Assembly: GCA_035267185.1 (NCBI GenBank) | Contig: DATFLY010000166.1 | Span: 1-56,135, forward strand | DNA from: JAUIBE01 sp035267185 | Lineage (GTDB): Bacteria; Pseudomonadota; Gammaproteobacteria; Xanthomonadales; SZUA-36 | Length of the DNA stretch: 56,135 nt | Reading direction: 5' to 3' | Shown: positions 8,511 through 17,141 of the stretch, one piece after another | How the letters are laid out: every line of letters begins with the position of its first letter | Position numbering within the stretch: position 1 is the stretch's first letter | The notes under the pieces: generated by a model | Database searches by the model: none | What the model saw: only the letters and a program-made list of their open reading frames with translations | Told to the model about the DNA's origin: nothing | Made by a program: the position numbers and the translations under genes

Positions 8511-10583
8511 ATGATCAGATTGGTTCACAAATGGGCGGCTTTCGGGCTGCTGGCTGTGTCGAATTTGTGTTTTGCATTACCCGTTCTGGACTATCCGCTG
8601 CAGGATCCGCTTCATCGCGGCATCTACATCATGAATTACTTTGATCAGACGCCCGGTGCGGGGGAATCAGACTATGCCTGTGGTGCGTCCCATACTTACG
8701 ATGGTCACCAGGGCACGGATTTCAGTGTTTACAGCTTTCGTGCAATGGACAAGGGCACCTGGGTGCTGGCAGCGGCGCCCGGTAATGTGACTGCTACCCG
8801 TTTCGATCAATTTGACCGCAATTATGAAACACCCTATGTCGGATCAGGAAATTTCGTTCAGATCACACATGAAGACGGCAGTGTTGCGTATTACTGGCAT
8901 TTGCTTGAGAACTCTACCGCTGTCGTCCAGGGTGAGCGCGTTGAGCGTGGACAGCGCCTTGGCCTGGTCGGTAGTTCAGGGGCTTCCCCCATTCCGCATC
9001 TGCATTTTGAAGTATGGGAAAACGGGTCGCCCGTTGACCCTTTTGGTGGGCCCTGCAACAACGCACCGGGTGCCTGGCGCGAGCAGCCCGAGCACGTCGG
9101 TGATGCTGAATTTCGGTTTTTTGATGCCGGCATTACAGACCAGGCTGTGGCACTTGGCACCGGAACTTATCAATTGAATTTCGGAATGCGTCCTCTAAAA
9201 GATACGCCGCTGCCAGCTTTACAAATCAGCCAGGAAAGCCAGGTGATCAGCCTGTGGGTCCACTTCCAGGGGCGGGGCAGTGCCTCGTTTCAGTTTCAGC
9301 TCATTAACCCTTCGGGAACCGTTGTTTACGACCGTGCATTTCCATTGTTTAAAAAGTGGGAATTTGCCTGGCGGTTACAGAAAGTCACATCCTCCCAGAT
9401 CGAAGGCGGCCTGATTTCGGGCGACTGGACATACCAGCTTGTTCATGCAGGTGAGATTGTTTACCAGCAGGGATTCACTGTAGGTTCTGAAAGTCTGTAT
9501 CCACCAAGGTTTTACCCATTGGCCGGAAGGGCTGTGCGACTTGGTTCAGGCGCACTGGTCCTGCCGATGGAGCTGATCGGAGCCACCGGCGCAGATGTGC
9601 GCTTCATGGCAGTGGGAGTGCCCCAGGGCGTGCAAGTCGTCAATGATGAAATTCGGATAGCGTCTGATACTGAACTCGACCATCGCATTGGACAAGGCAT
9701 GGTTGTCGCAGCTGATTCATCCGGCAACACGGATACCTACATTTTGAATTTCATCGATACCCGAGCGCCTGTAGACGATCAATGGCGTGAACTGCGCACC
9801 GACAGGCTTAACCATTCGATGACAGGTGCCTGGTATAACCCGTTGACTGCAGGGCAGGGCATGTTCATGGAGCACTTTGAAGCCCAGGACCTGCTCTTTG
9901 CTGGCTGGTTTGCGTTTGGTCTTGCCGAGGGAAATCCACCCGATCGACCTGATTGGCTTGTGGCCTCGGGTACGCCAGAAAGAAATCGGATCGTGCTTGA
10001 CCTGGTCAGGGCGGATGGTGGCCGCTTACTGGACCCGGAATCACCAGTCTCATTTTCGGAATTCGGGACAGTTGGCACCATGGCCATTGTGACCAACGGC
10101 TGTAAAGCAGATGTCGCGATTGATTTCAGAGATCGTGATCTTGATTTTTCTGAACCCGACCTGGCCCGTATAGTGACGAGCGAAGCCTGTCAGCTGAATG
10201 ACCCAGTGCAGCTTTCGGATCATGCACGTCGTATCACAGGAAACTGGTACGACCCCGGCATGGACGGCCAGGGACTGATGCTGGAATTTATCGAAAGCCA
10301 GCAGCGGATTTTCGGAAACTGGTTTACCTTTACACCGGATGGTGAGCGAAAGTGGTTTGTCGTGATTGGTGACTACAACGAGGTCGTCACTTCGCTGGAT
10401 GTCCTGGAAATCATTTCCGGTGAGCTCAATGCTCCCGGTGCCAGTGATCCCGTGTCTGCCGGCAACGCAGAAATTGTCTGGGGTGATGAATGCGGTACGG
10501 CCACCCTGACTTTTTCCCAGACTGGAAGCGTTTCACTGGTGAGTGAACTCATCAAGATCGGTCCCGCCGGTTGTGACCAATAG
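8511..10583 (+). CDS. Exported M23 metallopeptidase with two C-terminal two-Cys modules
   Basis: A secreted zinc endopeptidase of the LytM/lysostaphin (M23) type, expected to cut peptidoglycan or extracellular peptides. Counting from the TTG at 8496, a signal peptide covers residues 6-27 (ending CFA). The zinc site is HQGTD (H71, D75) together with HLHFEVW (H168, H170). All four key residues are present, so it should be active. Residues of about 230-420 look like beta-sandwich domains. Two copies of a roughly 115-residue module follow, beginning GAWYNPLTAGQG (about 445) and GNWYDPGMDGQG (about 582), each with one mid and one terminal Cys. The same module occurs in the genes at 24342 and 34168. 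ATG 8511 is preferred because it starts the signal peptide; TTG 8496 is possible, and neither has a strong ribosome-binding site. Confidence 0.88.
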   Translation: MIRLVHKWAAFGLLAVSNLCFALPVLDYPLQDPLHRGIYIMNYFDQTPGAGESDYACGASHTYDGHQGTDFSVYSFRAMDKGTWVLAAAPGNVTATRFDQFDRNYETPYVGSGNFVQITHEDGSVAYYWHLLENSTAVVQGERVERGQRLGLVGSSGASPIPHLHFEVWENGSPVDPFGGPCNNAPGAWREQPEHVGDAEFRFFDAGITDQAVALGTGTYQLNFGMRPLKDTPLPALQISQESQVISLWVHFQGRGSASFQFQLINPSGTVVYDRAFPLFKKWEFAWRLQKVTSSQIEGGLISGDWTYQLVHAGEIVYQQGFTVGSESLYPPRFYPLAGRAVRLGSGALVLPMELIGATGADVRFMAVGVPQGVQVVNDEIRIASDTELDHRIGQGMVVAADSSGNTDTYILNFIDTRAPVDDQWRELRTDRLNHSMTGAWYNPLTAGQGMFMEHFEAQDLLFAGWFAFGLAEGNPPDRPDWLVASGTPERNRIVLDLVRADGGRLLDPESPVSFSEFGTVGTMAIVTNGCKADVAIDFRDRDLDFSEPDLARIVTSEACQLNDPVQLSDHARRITGNWYDPGMDGQGLMLEFIESQQRIFGNWFTFTPDGERKWFVVIGDYNEVVTSLDVLEIISGELNAPGASDPVSAGNAEIVWGDECGTATLTFSQTGSVSLVSELIKIGPAGCDQ

Positions 10584-10598
10584 CTGGTGCGATATTCT

Positions 10599-10656
10599 CT
10601 GAACAAGCGAGGCCCCGCGGTCTACGGGGGCTGATTCAAAGAATCTTCTTGTTCAG
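10599..10656. other. Nested inverted repeats (possible three-way-junction RNA or bidirectional terminator)
   Basis: CTGAACAAG (10599-10607) and CTTGTTCAG (10648-10656) form a perfect 9-bp outer stem. It encloses two further hairpins: CCCCG/CGGGG (10613-10617 with 10625-10629) and GATTC-AAA-GAATC (10633-10645). The element lies between the convergent M23 and pckG genes. There is no T run, so a bidirectional terminator or processing structure is more likely than a textbook terminator. Confidence 0.5.
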
Positions 10657-10714
10657 GCCTGTCACGGGTTCAGTGGATGTAAACACATTGATTCCGCAAA
10701 CCATGACCGGTCAA

Positions 10715-12565
10715 TCAGGTTGGATCTACAGCCAGCTCCCAGTGCTTGGGTGAGCGCCACATGCCCGAAAGCAGCAGAGTCCTGATTGCGATCATCTCCT
10801 TGGGGATGCGATCGTACAAGCGGATAAACAGCTCGTCTGTCTCCAGTAGTTCCTTGTCCCAGTCTTTTTTGTCGATGGACATGGCCTTGTGAAAGTCCTT
10901 CTTGGTGAAGCTTTCAAGACCTTCCCAATTGATATCCTTGTGAGTCGGCATCCAGCCGATCGGGCTTTCAATGCCTGCGGCACGACCACCTTTGGCTCTT
11001 TTTACGATCCACTCGAGGATGCGAATGTTCTCGCCAAAGCCGGGCCAGACAAAATTACCTTCTTCGTCACGCCTGAACCAATTCACACCAAAAATCCTAG
11101 GTGGATTAGGGACATTACGACCAAAGCTCAACCAATGGTTGAAGTAGTCACCCATATGATAACCGGCAAATGGCAGCATGGCGAAAGGGTCACGGCGCAC
11201 GACACCGACCTTGCCAAACGCTGCGGCGGTCATCTCTGAGCCCATCGTGGCGGCAAGGTACACACCATACGGCCAGTTGAATGCCTGGAACACCAGTGGA
11301 ATGGTGTCGGACCGACGGCCACCGAATATGAAAGCGTTAATGGGCACGCCCTTTGGGTCTTCCCAGGCGGGGTCAACCACCGGGTTCTGGTCTGCCGGAG
11401 CGGTAAACCTGGCATTGGGGTGCGCGGCCGGGGAATCGGAATCGGGTGTCCAGTCATTACCTCGCCAGTCAATCGCATGGGCAGGTGGCTCGCCATCCAT
11501 GCCTTCCCACCAGACATCGCCGTCATCGGTAAGGGCCACGTTGGTGAAAATACAGTTTTCCCTGATTGACTCCATCGCGCTGGGGTTGGATTTATAGGAT
11601 GTGCCCGGTGCAACGCCGAAGTAACCCGCCTCGGGATTAATTGCATACAACTTGCCGTCCTTTCCTGGTTTGATCCAGGCAATGTCGTCTCCCACCGTGG
11701 TGACTTTCCAGCCTTTTTCCTGGAATGCTTTTGGCGGAACGATCATGGCAAAGTTGGTTTTCCCGCATGCGCTTGGGAAGGCTGCTGCAACATAGGACTT
11801 CTCGCCGCTGGGTTCCTGTACGCCCATGATCAGCATATGCTCCGCAAGCCAGCCCTCGTCACGCGCCATGGTTGAAGCAATGCGCAGGGCAAGACATTTT
11901 TTGCCAAGCAAGGCATTGCCGCCATAGCCCGAGCCGTAAGACCAGATCGAGCGCTCCTCGGGGAAGTGAACGATGTACTTGACTTCCGGGTTGCAAGGCC
12001 AGGTCACGTCTTCTTCACCTGGCTCCAACGGTGCGCCAATCGAGTGTACACAGGGAACAAAACTGCCGTTTTCCCCAAGAACGTCGAATACGCCCTGTCC
12101 CATGCGGGTCATGATTTTCATGTTGACGACCACGTAGGGCGAATCCGAGATTTCGATGCCGATCTGTGCGATATCAGAGCCCAGCGGACCCATGCTAAAA
12201 GGAATCACGTACATGGTGCGACCCTTCATCGCACCATCCATGACACCATTCAGGATGGTTTTCATTTCATTTGGATGCATCCAGTTGTTGGTCGGGCCCG
12301 CATCGCTCTCGTTCAGGCTGCAGATATAGGTGCGGTCTTCTACCCTGGCCACGTCACTTGGATCTGAGCGTGAAAGGAAAGAGTTTGGCCGTTTTTCGGC
12401 ATTCAGCGGGATAAATGTGCCTGCATCAACCAGCTCCTGGCACATCGAGTCGTACTCTTCCTGCGAACCATCGCACCAGTGAATCTGATCCGGTTTGAGC
12501 AATTCGGCCATTTCGGCAACCCATGCTTTTGCTCGTTCATTCCTGACGTAGCTGGGGGCATTCAT
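10715..12565 (-). CDS. pckG: Phosphoenolpyruvate carboxykinase (GTP)
   Basis: 616-residue cytosolic enzyme that converts oxaloacetate plus GTP to phosphoenolpyruvate, GDP and CO2, the first committed step of gluconeogenesis. Length and motifs match the GTP-dependent family: FPSACGKTNFAM (kinase-1a P-loop with the hyper-reactive Cys), GDDIAWIKPG (metal site), the substrate-binding stretch IWSYGSGYGGNALLG, and GGRRSDTIPL followed by VFQAFNWPYGVY. The start ATG at 12565 has a GGAAA ribosome-binding site. Upstream lie a perfect -35 hexamer and a CRP-like palindrome, listed separately, which would fit control by carbon status. It stands alone as a single-gene unit. Confidence 0.97.
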   Translation of the reverse strand: MNAPSYVRNERAKAWVAEMAELLKPDQIHWCDGSQEEYDSMCQELVDAGTFIPLNAEKRPNSFLSRSDPSDVARVEDRTYICSLNESDAGPTNNWMHPNEMKTILNGVMDGAMKGRTMYVIPFSMGPLGSDIAQIGIEISDSPYVVVNMKIMTRMGQGVFDVLGENGSFVPCVHSIGAPLEPGEEDVTWPCNPEVKYIVHFPEERSIWSYGSGYGGNALLGKKCLALRIASTMARDEGWLAEHMLIMGVQEPSGEKSYVAAAFPSACGKTNFAMIVPPKAFQEKGWKVTTVGDDIAWIKPGKDGKLYAINPEAGYFGVAPGTSYKSNPSAMESIRENCIFTNVALTDDGDVWWEGMDGEPPAHAIDWRGNDWTPDSDSPAAHPNARFTAPADQNPVVDPAWEDPKGVPINAFIFGGRRSDTIPLVFQAFNWPYGVYLAATMGSEMTAAAFGKVGVVRRDPFAMLPFAGYHMGDYFNHWLSFGRNVPNPPRIFGVNWFRRDEEGNFVWPGFGENIRILEWIVKRAKGGRAAGIESPIGWMPTHKDINWEGLESFTKKDFHKAMSIDKKDWDKELLETDELFIRLYDRIPKEMIAIRTLLLSGMWRSPKHWELAVDPT

Positions 12566-12584
12566 ATTGGTAATTTCCTGTTGT

Positions 12585-12613
12585 TAAAAGAGAATTCTGC
12601 ACCTGATTGTCAA
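12585..12613 (-). promoter_or_regulatory. Candidate sigma70 promoter of pckG
   Basis: On the minus strand a perfect TTGACA (12608-12613) is followed after 17 bases by an AT-rich but poor -10 (CTTTTA, 12585-12590), 20 bases before the pckG ATG. The weak -10 suggests dependence on an activator. The surrounding DNA is AT-rich. Confidence 0.35.
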
Positions 12614-12755
12614 CCAGATAAATTTCAAATTATCGATACGCAACGTCGTCCTTAAAGATAACCATTACGGCATCCGATCCGGAACCGGGAGGACGCACTC
12701 ATCTGCGCATTCTGAATAATGCTGTCGCTATGGTAGCCCAAGTCTGTATGACTTT

Positions 12756-12771
12756 CGTGACCTATGTCACG
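12756..12771. promoter_or_regulatory. CRP/Clp-like palindromic operator upstream of pckG
   Basis: CGTGA-CCTATG-TCACG is a perfect palindrome in both arms with the 6-base spacer of CRP-family sites (consensus TGTGA-N6-TCACA). It lies in the 233-base gap between the TonB receptor stop and pckG, about 190 bases upstream of the pckG start. Apart from this and the promoter candidate I see nothing else in the gap. Confidence 0.4.
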
Positions 12772-12798
12772 GCAAGTGGCAAACTTTCGCTGCAGGAC

Positions 12799-15165
12799 TC
12801 AAAATTCCCAGAGAATTCCGATGGCGGGGATGATCGGTACCCAGTAATCCTCGGTTTGATCCAGCACGGCCGGAACCACTTCGTCATCAATGTCGTAGTC
12901 GGTGCAACAGGGGTTATCGCGGTTGGTGGCGTTGCTTATTTCCAGGAAAGCGTTGAGCCGACCTATTTTCACCTCGAATTCACGACTGACCCTGAAGTCG
13001 AGCGTAAAAAATGTCGAATAATTCTCGCTGTTGCGTTCACCGGGGCTGGCTGAATATTCGTCCTTTTCCGGGTCATAGTCGACGATCAGTGGTGTCGTTG
13101 GCCACCCGGTGTGGACCCGCATTGCCACACCCACGTTCCACTGATCCCGCTGCCATGACACACCGGCCTGGATGGCATGCCGCTGATCCCAGCTGCGGTC
13201 TTGTTTTTGACCATCGATTTTATCGCTGGTGCGCGACCACACATAACTCACCCACCAATCAAGCTCCTGGTCTGTACGTCGCTCAAGGGAAACCTCAAAC
13301 CCCTTCGCCTCCCCACCTGTAGGGTCGAGCCGGACTCGATCCGGAGCCATCTCGGGGATCAGCGCCAACGGGTCAAACAGGTTTTCAAAACGGGGTTTGA
13401 GTCGATCGTATTGCTTCAGGAAAAGCTCTGTTCTCAGACGGTATCCACCCGAAAATTTTCTGCGCAAGCCAACAATGAAATGGTCGGAGCGCTGTGGGGC
13501 GAAAAAATGATCAATGTTGTCTTCGACCTGAAGCTGGTGCGCTGCCTGAGACTGGTAAAAGCGTCCAATGCTCACGCGGATATCTGTGTTGTCATCCACC
13601 TGGTGCAACAGGCTCGCCCGTGGACTTAATTGGTTGCTGAACCGGGGGTCAGTCCAGGTCTGGCGATCCCAGCGCAAACCGAGCTGAAGCCAGGTGGCAT
13701 CGGTCATACTCATTCGGTCTGTGAGATACAGCGAAGTCTTGTGACCCTCAGGTTGTGCCTCGACCTGGTACTCACGGGGGTTTTCAAGCCCTGCCAATTC
13801 CGAGAGAAAACCATCGTACACGGCGAATCCGGCGTAACGATAGTTGGCACTTTGGTACTGGTAATCAATGCCCCATCTAATGTCGTGACCAGCCAATCCT
13901 GTCCACTGCATGTCGAGGTTCAGGCCCCATACATCAGTAGCACGCCAGTCCCTGACCCTGGAAGTCATCTGTTCCGGATCATTTACCTCGGCCACTCGCA
14001 GGTTTTCAAATGAACTGAACGAAAAGACAGTCGAACTGACAAGGTCTGGCCGCCACTCCGTCTGCCAGCGTGCCCAATAATGCTGGTTCTCGGTGTCGCT
14101 GTCTGACTGTTCCAGTTCTGTGGGGTCATCTTCCGTGGTCACGACCACGCTGTCTTTGGCATACAGGGCATTGAAAGACATGTAGGTGCGGTCAGACAAG
14201 TGTCGGCCAAGGCGGGCGAAAGTATCAAAATAGTCAGGGATTCCAAGGCTGGGTTTGAGCACGAGGTCCAGGTTGCTGTCGCGGGCTGAAATCAGCCAAT
14301 CCCACTGACCCCCTTTGCTGAAACCGCTGTGCAGTATGGAGGTGTTGTAGACACTCAATCCAAGTTCTGTGTGTCTTGATTCCTCAGGTGCCTGCGACTC
14401 CAGCGCGAGGACGCCACTCATATGGTCGCCAAACATCACTGGAAAACCGCCCGTGTATGCCTCGACTCCTGCTATTGCACGTGAATCAATGGAGCTGAAA
14501 ATGCTGTGATAGTCACGTATATGAAACGGCTCCAGGAGCTGTAATCCGTTGAGGTAGATGGCGGTTTCGTTGTGTTCACCGCCGCGGAAATGTGATTTGG
14601 AAGACAAACCTCCGGCAGCTGTCCCTGGAAGGCGGTGGGCAGCGCGCAAAGGGTCATCGCCCAGGTCGGGCAAGGCCTGTATGGCCCGCTGATCAATGAA
14701 AAACTGCGAGGTAGATTGCAGGACATAGCGACTTGCAGACACCATGATGATTTCCTGTTCTGCAGCTGCATCAGTATTGCCTTTGGGATCAATCGTTCCT
14801 TCCTGGTCGGTGCTTTCGACACCTGATTCAGCATCAGGGGGGGTGAATCGAACGACAATGTACATCCCCTCCTCGGACTCCAGCGACAGATCATGGGGGG
14901 TAAGTATTTCGCTGGCGATCAGGACCAGATCATTCGCAGTAGGTTCATTCATGACGACCAGGTCAGGTGTCACCAGGTTGGAACTGTAAACCAGAGGGGC
15001 ACCCGCCTGACGCAGTTCCATCAGCACTTCGGCAACAAAACGGCCCTTGTATGGAGCCTGAGCAAAGACCAAATCAACAGGAAACAGAAGCAAAGTCGCG
15101 ATCAGAACAGGATAAATCCTGCCTCTGATCCAGTTCAGACCTGGTTTCTGCCAAATGCCAGGCAT
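12799..15165 (-). CDS. TonB-dependent receptor with N-terminal STN signalling domain
   Basis: 788-residue outer-membrane receptor of the signal-transducing (FecA-like) kind. After a signal peptide (to about residue 36, FAQA), residues of about 38-108 form a secretin/TonB short N-terminal (STN) domain, with FVAEVLMELRQAGAPLVYSS near its start. The plug follows at about 140-260 (ISTRAIQALP-type region, then YLNGLQLLEPFHIRDYHS and GGFPVMFGDHMSGVLAL). The rest is barrel, ending IGILWEF with a C-terminal Phe. The STN domain is expected to pass ligand occupancy to the FecR protein encoded just upstream (74 bases away on the same strand). The ligand is unknown, and no siderophore genes are near. Confidence 0.9.
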   Translation of the reverse strand: MPGIWQKPGLNWIRGRIYPVLIATLLLFPVDLVFAQAPYKGRFVAEVLMELRQAGAPLVYSSNLVTPDLVVMNEPTANDLVLIASEILTPHDLSLESEEGMYIVVRFTPPDAESGVESTDQEGTIDPKGNTDAAAEQEIIMVSASRYVLQSTSQFFIDQRAIQALPDLGDDPLRAAHRLPGTAAGGLSSKSHFRGGEHNETAIYLNGLQLLEPFHIRDYHSIFSSIDSRAIAGVEAYTGGFPVMFGDHMSGVLALESQAPEESRHTELGLSVYNTSILHSGFSKGGQWDWLISARDSNLDLVLKPSLGIPDYFDTFARLGRHLSDRTYMSFNALYAKDSVVVTTEDDPTELEQSDSDTENQHYWARWQTEWRPDLVSSTVFSFSSFENLRVAEVNDPEQMTSRVRDWRATDVWGLNLDMQWTGLAGHDIRWGIDYQYQSANYRYAGFAVYDGFLSELAGLENPREYQVEAQPEGHKTSLYLTDRMSMTDATWLQLGLRWDRQTWTDPRFSNQLSPRASLLHQVDDNTDIRVSIGRFYQSQAAHQLQVEDNIDHFFAPQRSDHFIVGLRRKFSGGYRLRTELFLKQYDRLKPRFENLFDPLALIPEMAPDRVRLDPTGGEAKGFEVSLERRTDQELDWWVSYVWSRTSDKIDGQKQDRSWDQRHAIQAGVSWQRDQWNVGVAMRVHTGWPTTPLIVDYDPEKDEYSASPGERNSENYSTFFTLDFRVSREFEVKIGRLNAFLEISNATNRDNPCCTDYDIDDEVVPAVLDQTEDYWVPIIPAIGILWEF

Positions 15166-15239
15166 CGAAGACCTCAGCCCCGTCGGATTGTAGCGATGAT
15201 TAATGGGTGTCCTGCCAGTTTACTGAATGCCAGCGCAAA

Positions 15240-16304
15240 CTATTGCTTCATTTTTATTGTGATCTCGCCTTGCGCCATGGTGGCGGTCAGGTCACTGGTC
15301 TTCAAAACAACGTCCAGAGCCTCCCGGGCGGGCAGGTCAATGGTTCCATGCAGCACGGTTTCTTCTGCCACGGCCCTGGCGTTTTCGGATTCATAGCTGA
15401 TCGCAAACCCGGTTTCCCGTGCCACCCACTCGAGAAACTCGGCAATGGTCCGTGAGTCAAGTACAAACCCGGCACCCAGGTTTTCAGCCCATTGCCACTG
15501 AGGGCCGAACACATCTGTTTCAGATACGTCTGGTGCGCCATCGCTGCCAAAAGACAACGACATGCCATTGCTGACGTACACGGTCGATGGCCCGTCAATT
15601 TCCTCGGCAATCACCTGCACGTTGCCATTGCGGACACTGACAGAAAGCAATTCATCATCAATGCCCACCATGTATTGTGTTCCCAGGTGCCTGATTGCCC
15701 CCTTGTCGGTCAGTATTTCGAAACGCGATGGCGTCACCGTTTGGGTGGCTGGCGTATCGGCATGGGTGTCCACATAAATTCTGCCTGCTTCCAGCTTCAG
15801 TGTGTTTTCGCCAATCATATCGACTTCTGTCAGTTGGTCTATTCGCAGCGAAATGCCGGACGCGAAAACCAAAGCCATTCCTGAATCGGCGGCGGTATTC
15901 AATTTCTGCCCCACGAAGATCGGAGTTTGCTTTCGAACCGTGGCAGCATTTTCCGGGGTCTGATTGCCGGACACTTCAACGTGTCCTGTAATCCGCTCCA
16001 CGAGGGCCACTTCCTGAAGATTGGTTGAGATGGATGGCTGGTCCTGGTTCAGAACCACCAGGGTCACGGCGAGAACAGCCGAGGCAGCAACGGACAATGG
16101 CCAGGCACGTCGCCGAAATTTTCTTTTAGCCGCTACTTTTTGCCACTCGCCCTGAACGTGTGTCCGAATCGCTTCGCGGTCAGTATCGGAAGGTTCTGGT
16201 CTCGACGAGGCAAGCCTCAGCAGTGATTCAACCGGCTCTTCACCTGAACCATTTCCTGGATTGGGATGGTCATTCATGTCTTTGTCGCTTGTGCCGTTGT
16301 TCAT
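15240..16304 (-). CDS. FecR-family anti-sigma regulator
   Basis: 354-residue inner-membrane regulator. A cytoplasmic N-terminus of about 85 residues should bind the sigma factor. One membrane segment lies at about 86-105 (PLSVAASAVLAVTLVVL). The periplasmic FecR domain follows, with a recognisable core near residues 175-235 (LKLEAGRIYVDTHA and FEILTDKGAIRHLGTQYMVG). The C-terminal stretch from about 280 (TIAEFLEWVARETGFAISYE) looks STN-like, as in FecR C-terminal domains, which would let it contact the STN of the receptor. It is encoded 15 bases after the sigma gene, so the sigma, anti-sigma and receptor genes form one operon. Starts a few codons downstream of 16304 (for example MNDHPNPG) are possible. 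Confidence 0.88.
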   Translation of the reverse strand: MNNGTSDKDMNDHPNPGNGSGEEPVESLLRLASSRPEPSDTDREAIRTHVQGEWQKVAAKRKFRRRAWPLSVAASAVLAVTLVVLNQDQPSISTNLQEVALVERITGHVEVSGNQTPENAATVRKQTPIFVGQKLNTAADSGMALVFASGISLRIDQLTEVDMIGENTLKLEAGRIYVDTHADTPATQTVTPSRFEILTDKGAIRHLGTQYMVGIDDELLSVSVRNGNVQVIAEEIDGPSTVYVSNGMSLSFGSDGAPDVSETDVFGPQWQWAENLGAGFVLDSRTIAEFLEWVARETGFAISYESENARAVAEETVLHGTIDLPAREALDVVLKTSDLTATMAQGEITIKMKQ

Positions 16305-16319
16305 AGTCTGTCTGCCTTG

Positions 16320-16940
16320 TCAGTCGGCTGCTTGTTCCGAAATCGGAATCGCCACTGATTCTGCGAGTGCCGAATATACTTCCTTGAAGGCTCTTTTTGC
16401 CCTGGCCAGAAGCGACTGCGCAGCTTCAGGGCTGACCTGCAAGCGCTGCGCGATTTCCTTCACCGAGTAGCCTTCAATATATTTCCACTCCAGGGCATTC
16501 CCATAGTTTGTTGGTATTCCATCCAGTGCCACGTGAATCAGTCTTGCTACTTCAGACCGTTCCGCTAGCCGCCCGGGCCTGTCATTTTGTGGTGCATTGA
16601 CAGCTTCAATGGCAGCCTGGACTACAGGGTCATCTTCAGTTAGTACCAGGTGGTGTCTGTGGCGCGTGTTTTTACGAAGCCAGTCAATGCTTTCGTTCCG
16701 TCCAATCACGCACAGCCAGGTGAATAGTGTGGACTCACCACGGTATGTGTGAATTTTCTGAATGGCTTTTGTCAGCGCAGCTTGCACGACTTCCCTGGTG
16801 GCATCATCGTTGCCTGAAAGTCGTGTCAGAACGTAGCGATAGAGCCGACTGAAGTACTCGTCGAAGAACAAATTAAACGCTCGTTCCTCGCCGGCGAGAA
16901 GCCGTTTTACAAGTTTCCTGTCGTCGATGTGAATCGTCAC
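16320..16940 (-). CDS. ECF-type RNA polymerase sigma factor
   Basis: 206-residue sigma-70 family factor lacking regions 1 and 3. Region 2 spans about 10-90 (AFNLFFDEYFSRLYRYVLTR, then TWLCVIGRNESIDWLRK). Region 4 is a helix-turn-helix at about 135-190 (ALEWKYIEGYSVKEIAQRLQ then VSPEAAQSLLARAKRAF). It directs RNA polymerase to a small regulon and should be held by the adjacent FecR protein. The start is a GTG at 16940, which leaves a 30-base leader after a CGTCTA hexamer on the same strand (see regulatory entry). It is the first gene of the sigma-FecR-receptor operon and divergent from the secreted protein at 17142. Confidence 0.92.
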   Translation of the reverse strand: MTIHIDDRKLVKRLLAGEERAFNLFFDEYFSRLYRYVLTRLSGNDDATREVVQAALTKAIQKIHTYRGESTLFTWLCVIGRNESIDWLRKNTRHRHHLVLTEDDPVVQAAIEAVNAPQNDRPGRLAERSEVARLIHVALDGIPTNYGNALEWKYIEGYSVKEIAQRLQVSPEAAQSLLARAKRAFKEVYSALAESVAIPISEQAAD

Positions 16941-16970
16941 CGGATGCTCCGCATGTTCCTGTTCTCATAA

Positions 16971-17066
16971 TAGACGTTCACAGAGCAGGAAATCGGTCGA
17001 GGCGAGAGTCACGTGGGATTCGAATTGCGCCAACTCCGATTGAAAAGTGTCGGCTCCTGCGTCTAA
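16971..17066. promoter_or_regulatory. Divergent CGTCTA elements, candidate ECF -10 boxes
   Basis: CGTCTA occurs on the minus strand at 16971-16976, 30 bases before the sigma start, and as CGTCTAA on the plus strand at 17060-17066, 76 bases before the ATG at 17142. The plus-strand copy is preceded by TGAAAAGTGTCGG (17041-17053). CGTCTA-type -10 boxes are common for ECF sigma factors. I could not define a shared -35 element, so autoregulation plus co-regulation of 17142 is inference. The plus copy also forms a short stem, CGTCT-AAGC-AGACG (17060-17073). Confidence 0.35.
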
Positions 17067-17141
17067 GCAGACGAAAGCCCATTGCAGGACATCTCAAATG
17101 ATTGGGCTAACAACCCGTGTTATTGAAACAGGAGCAACCCG

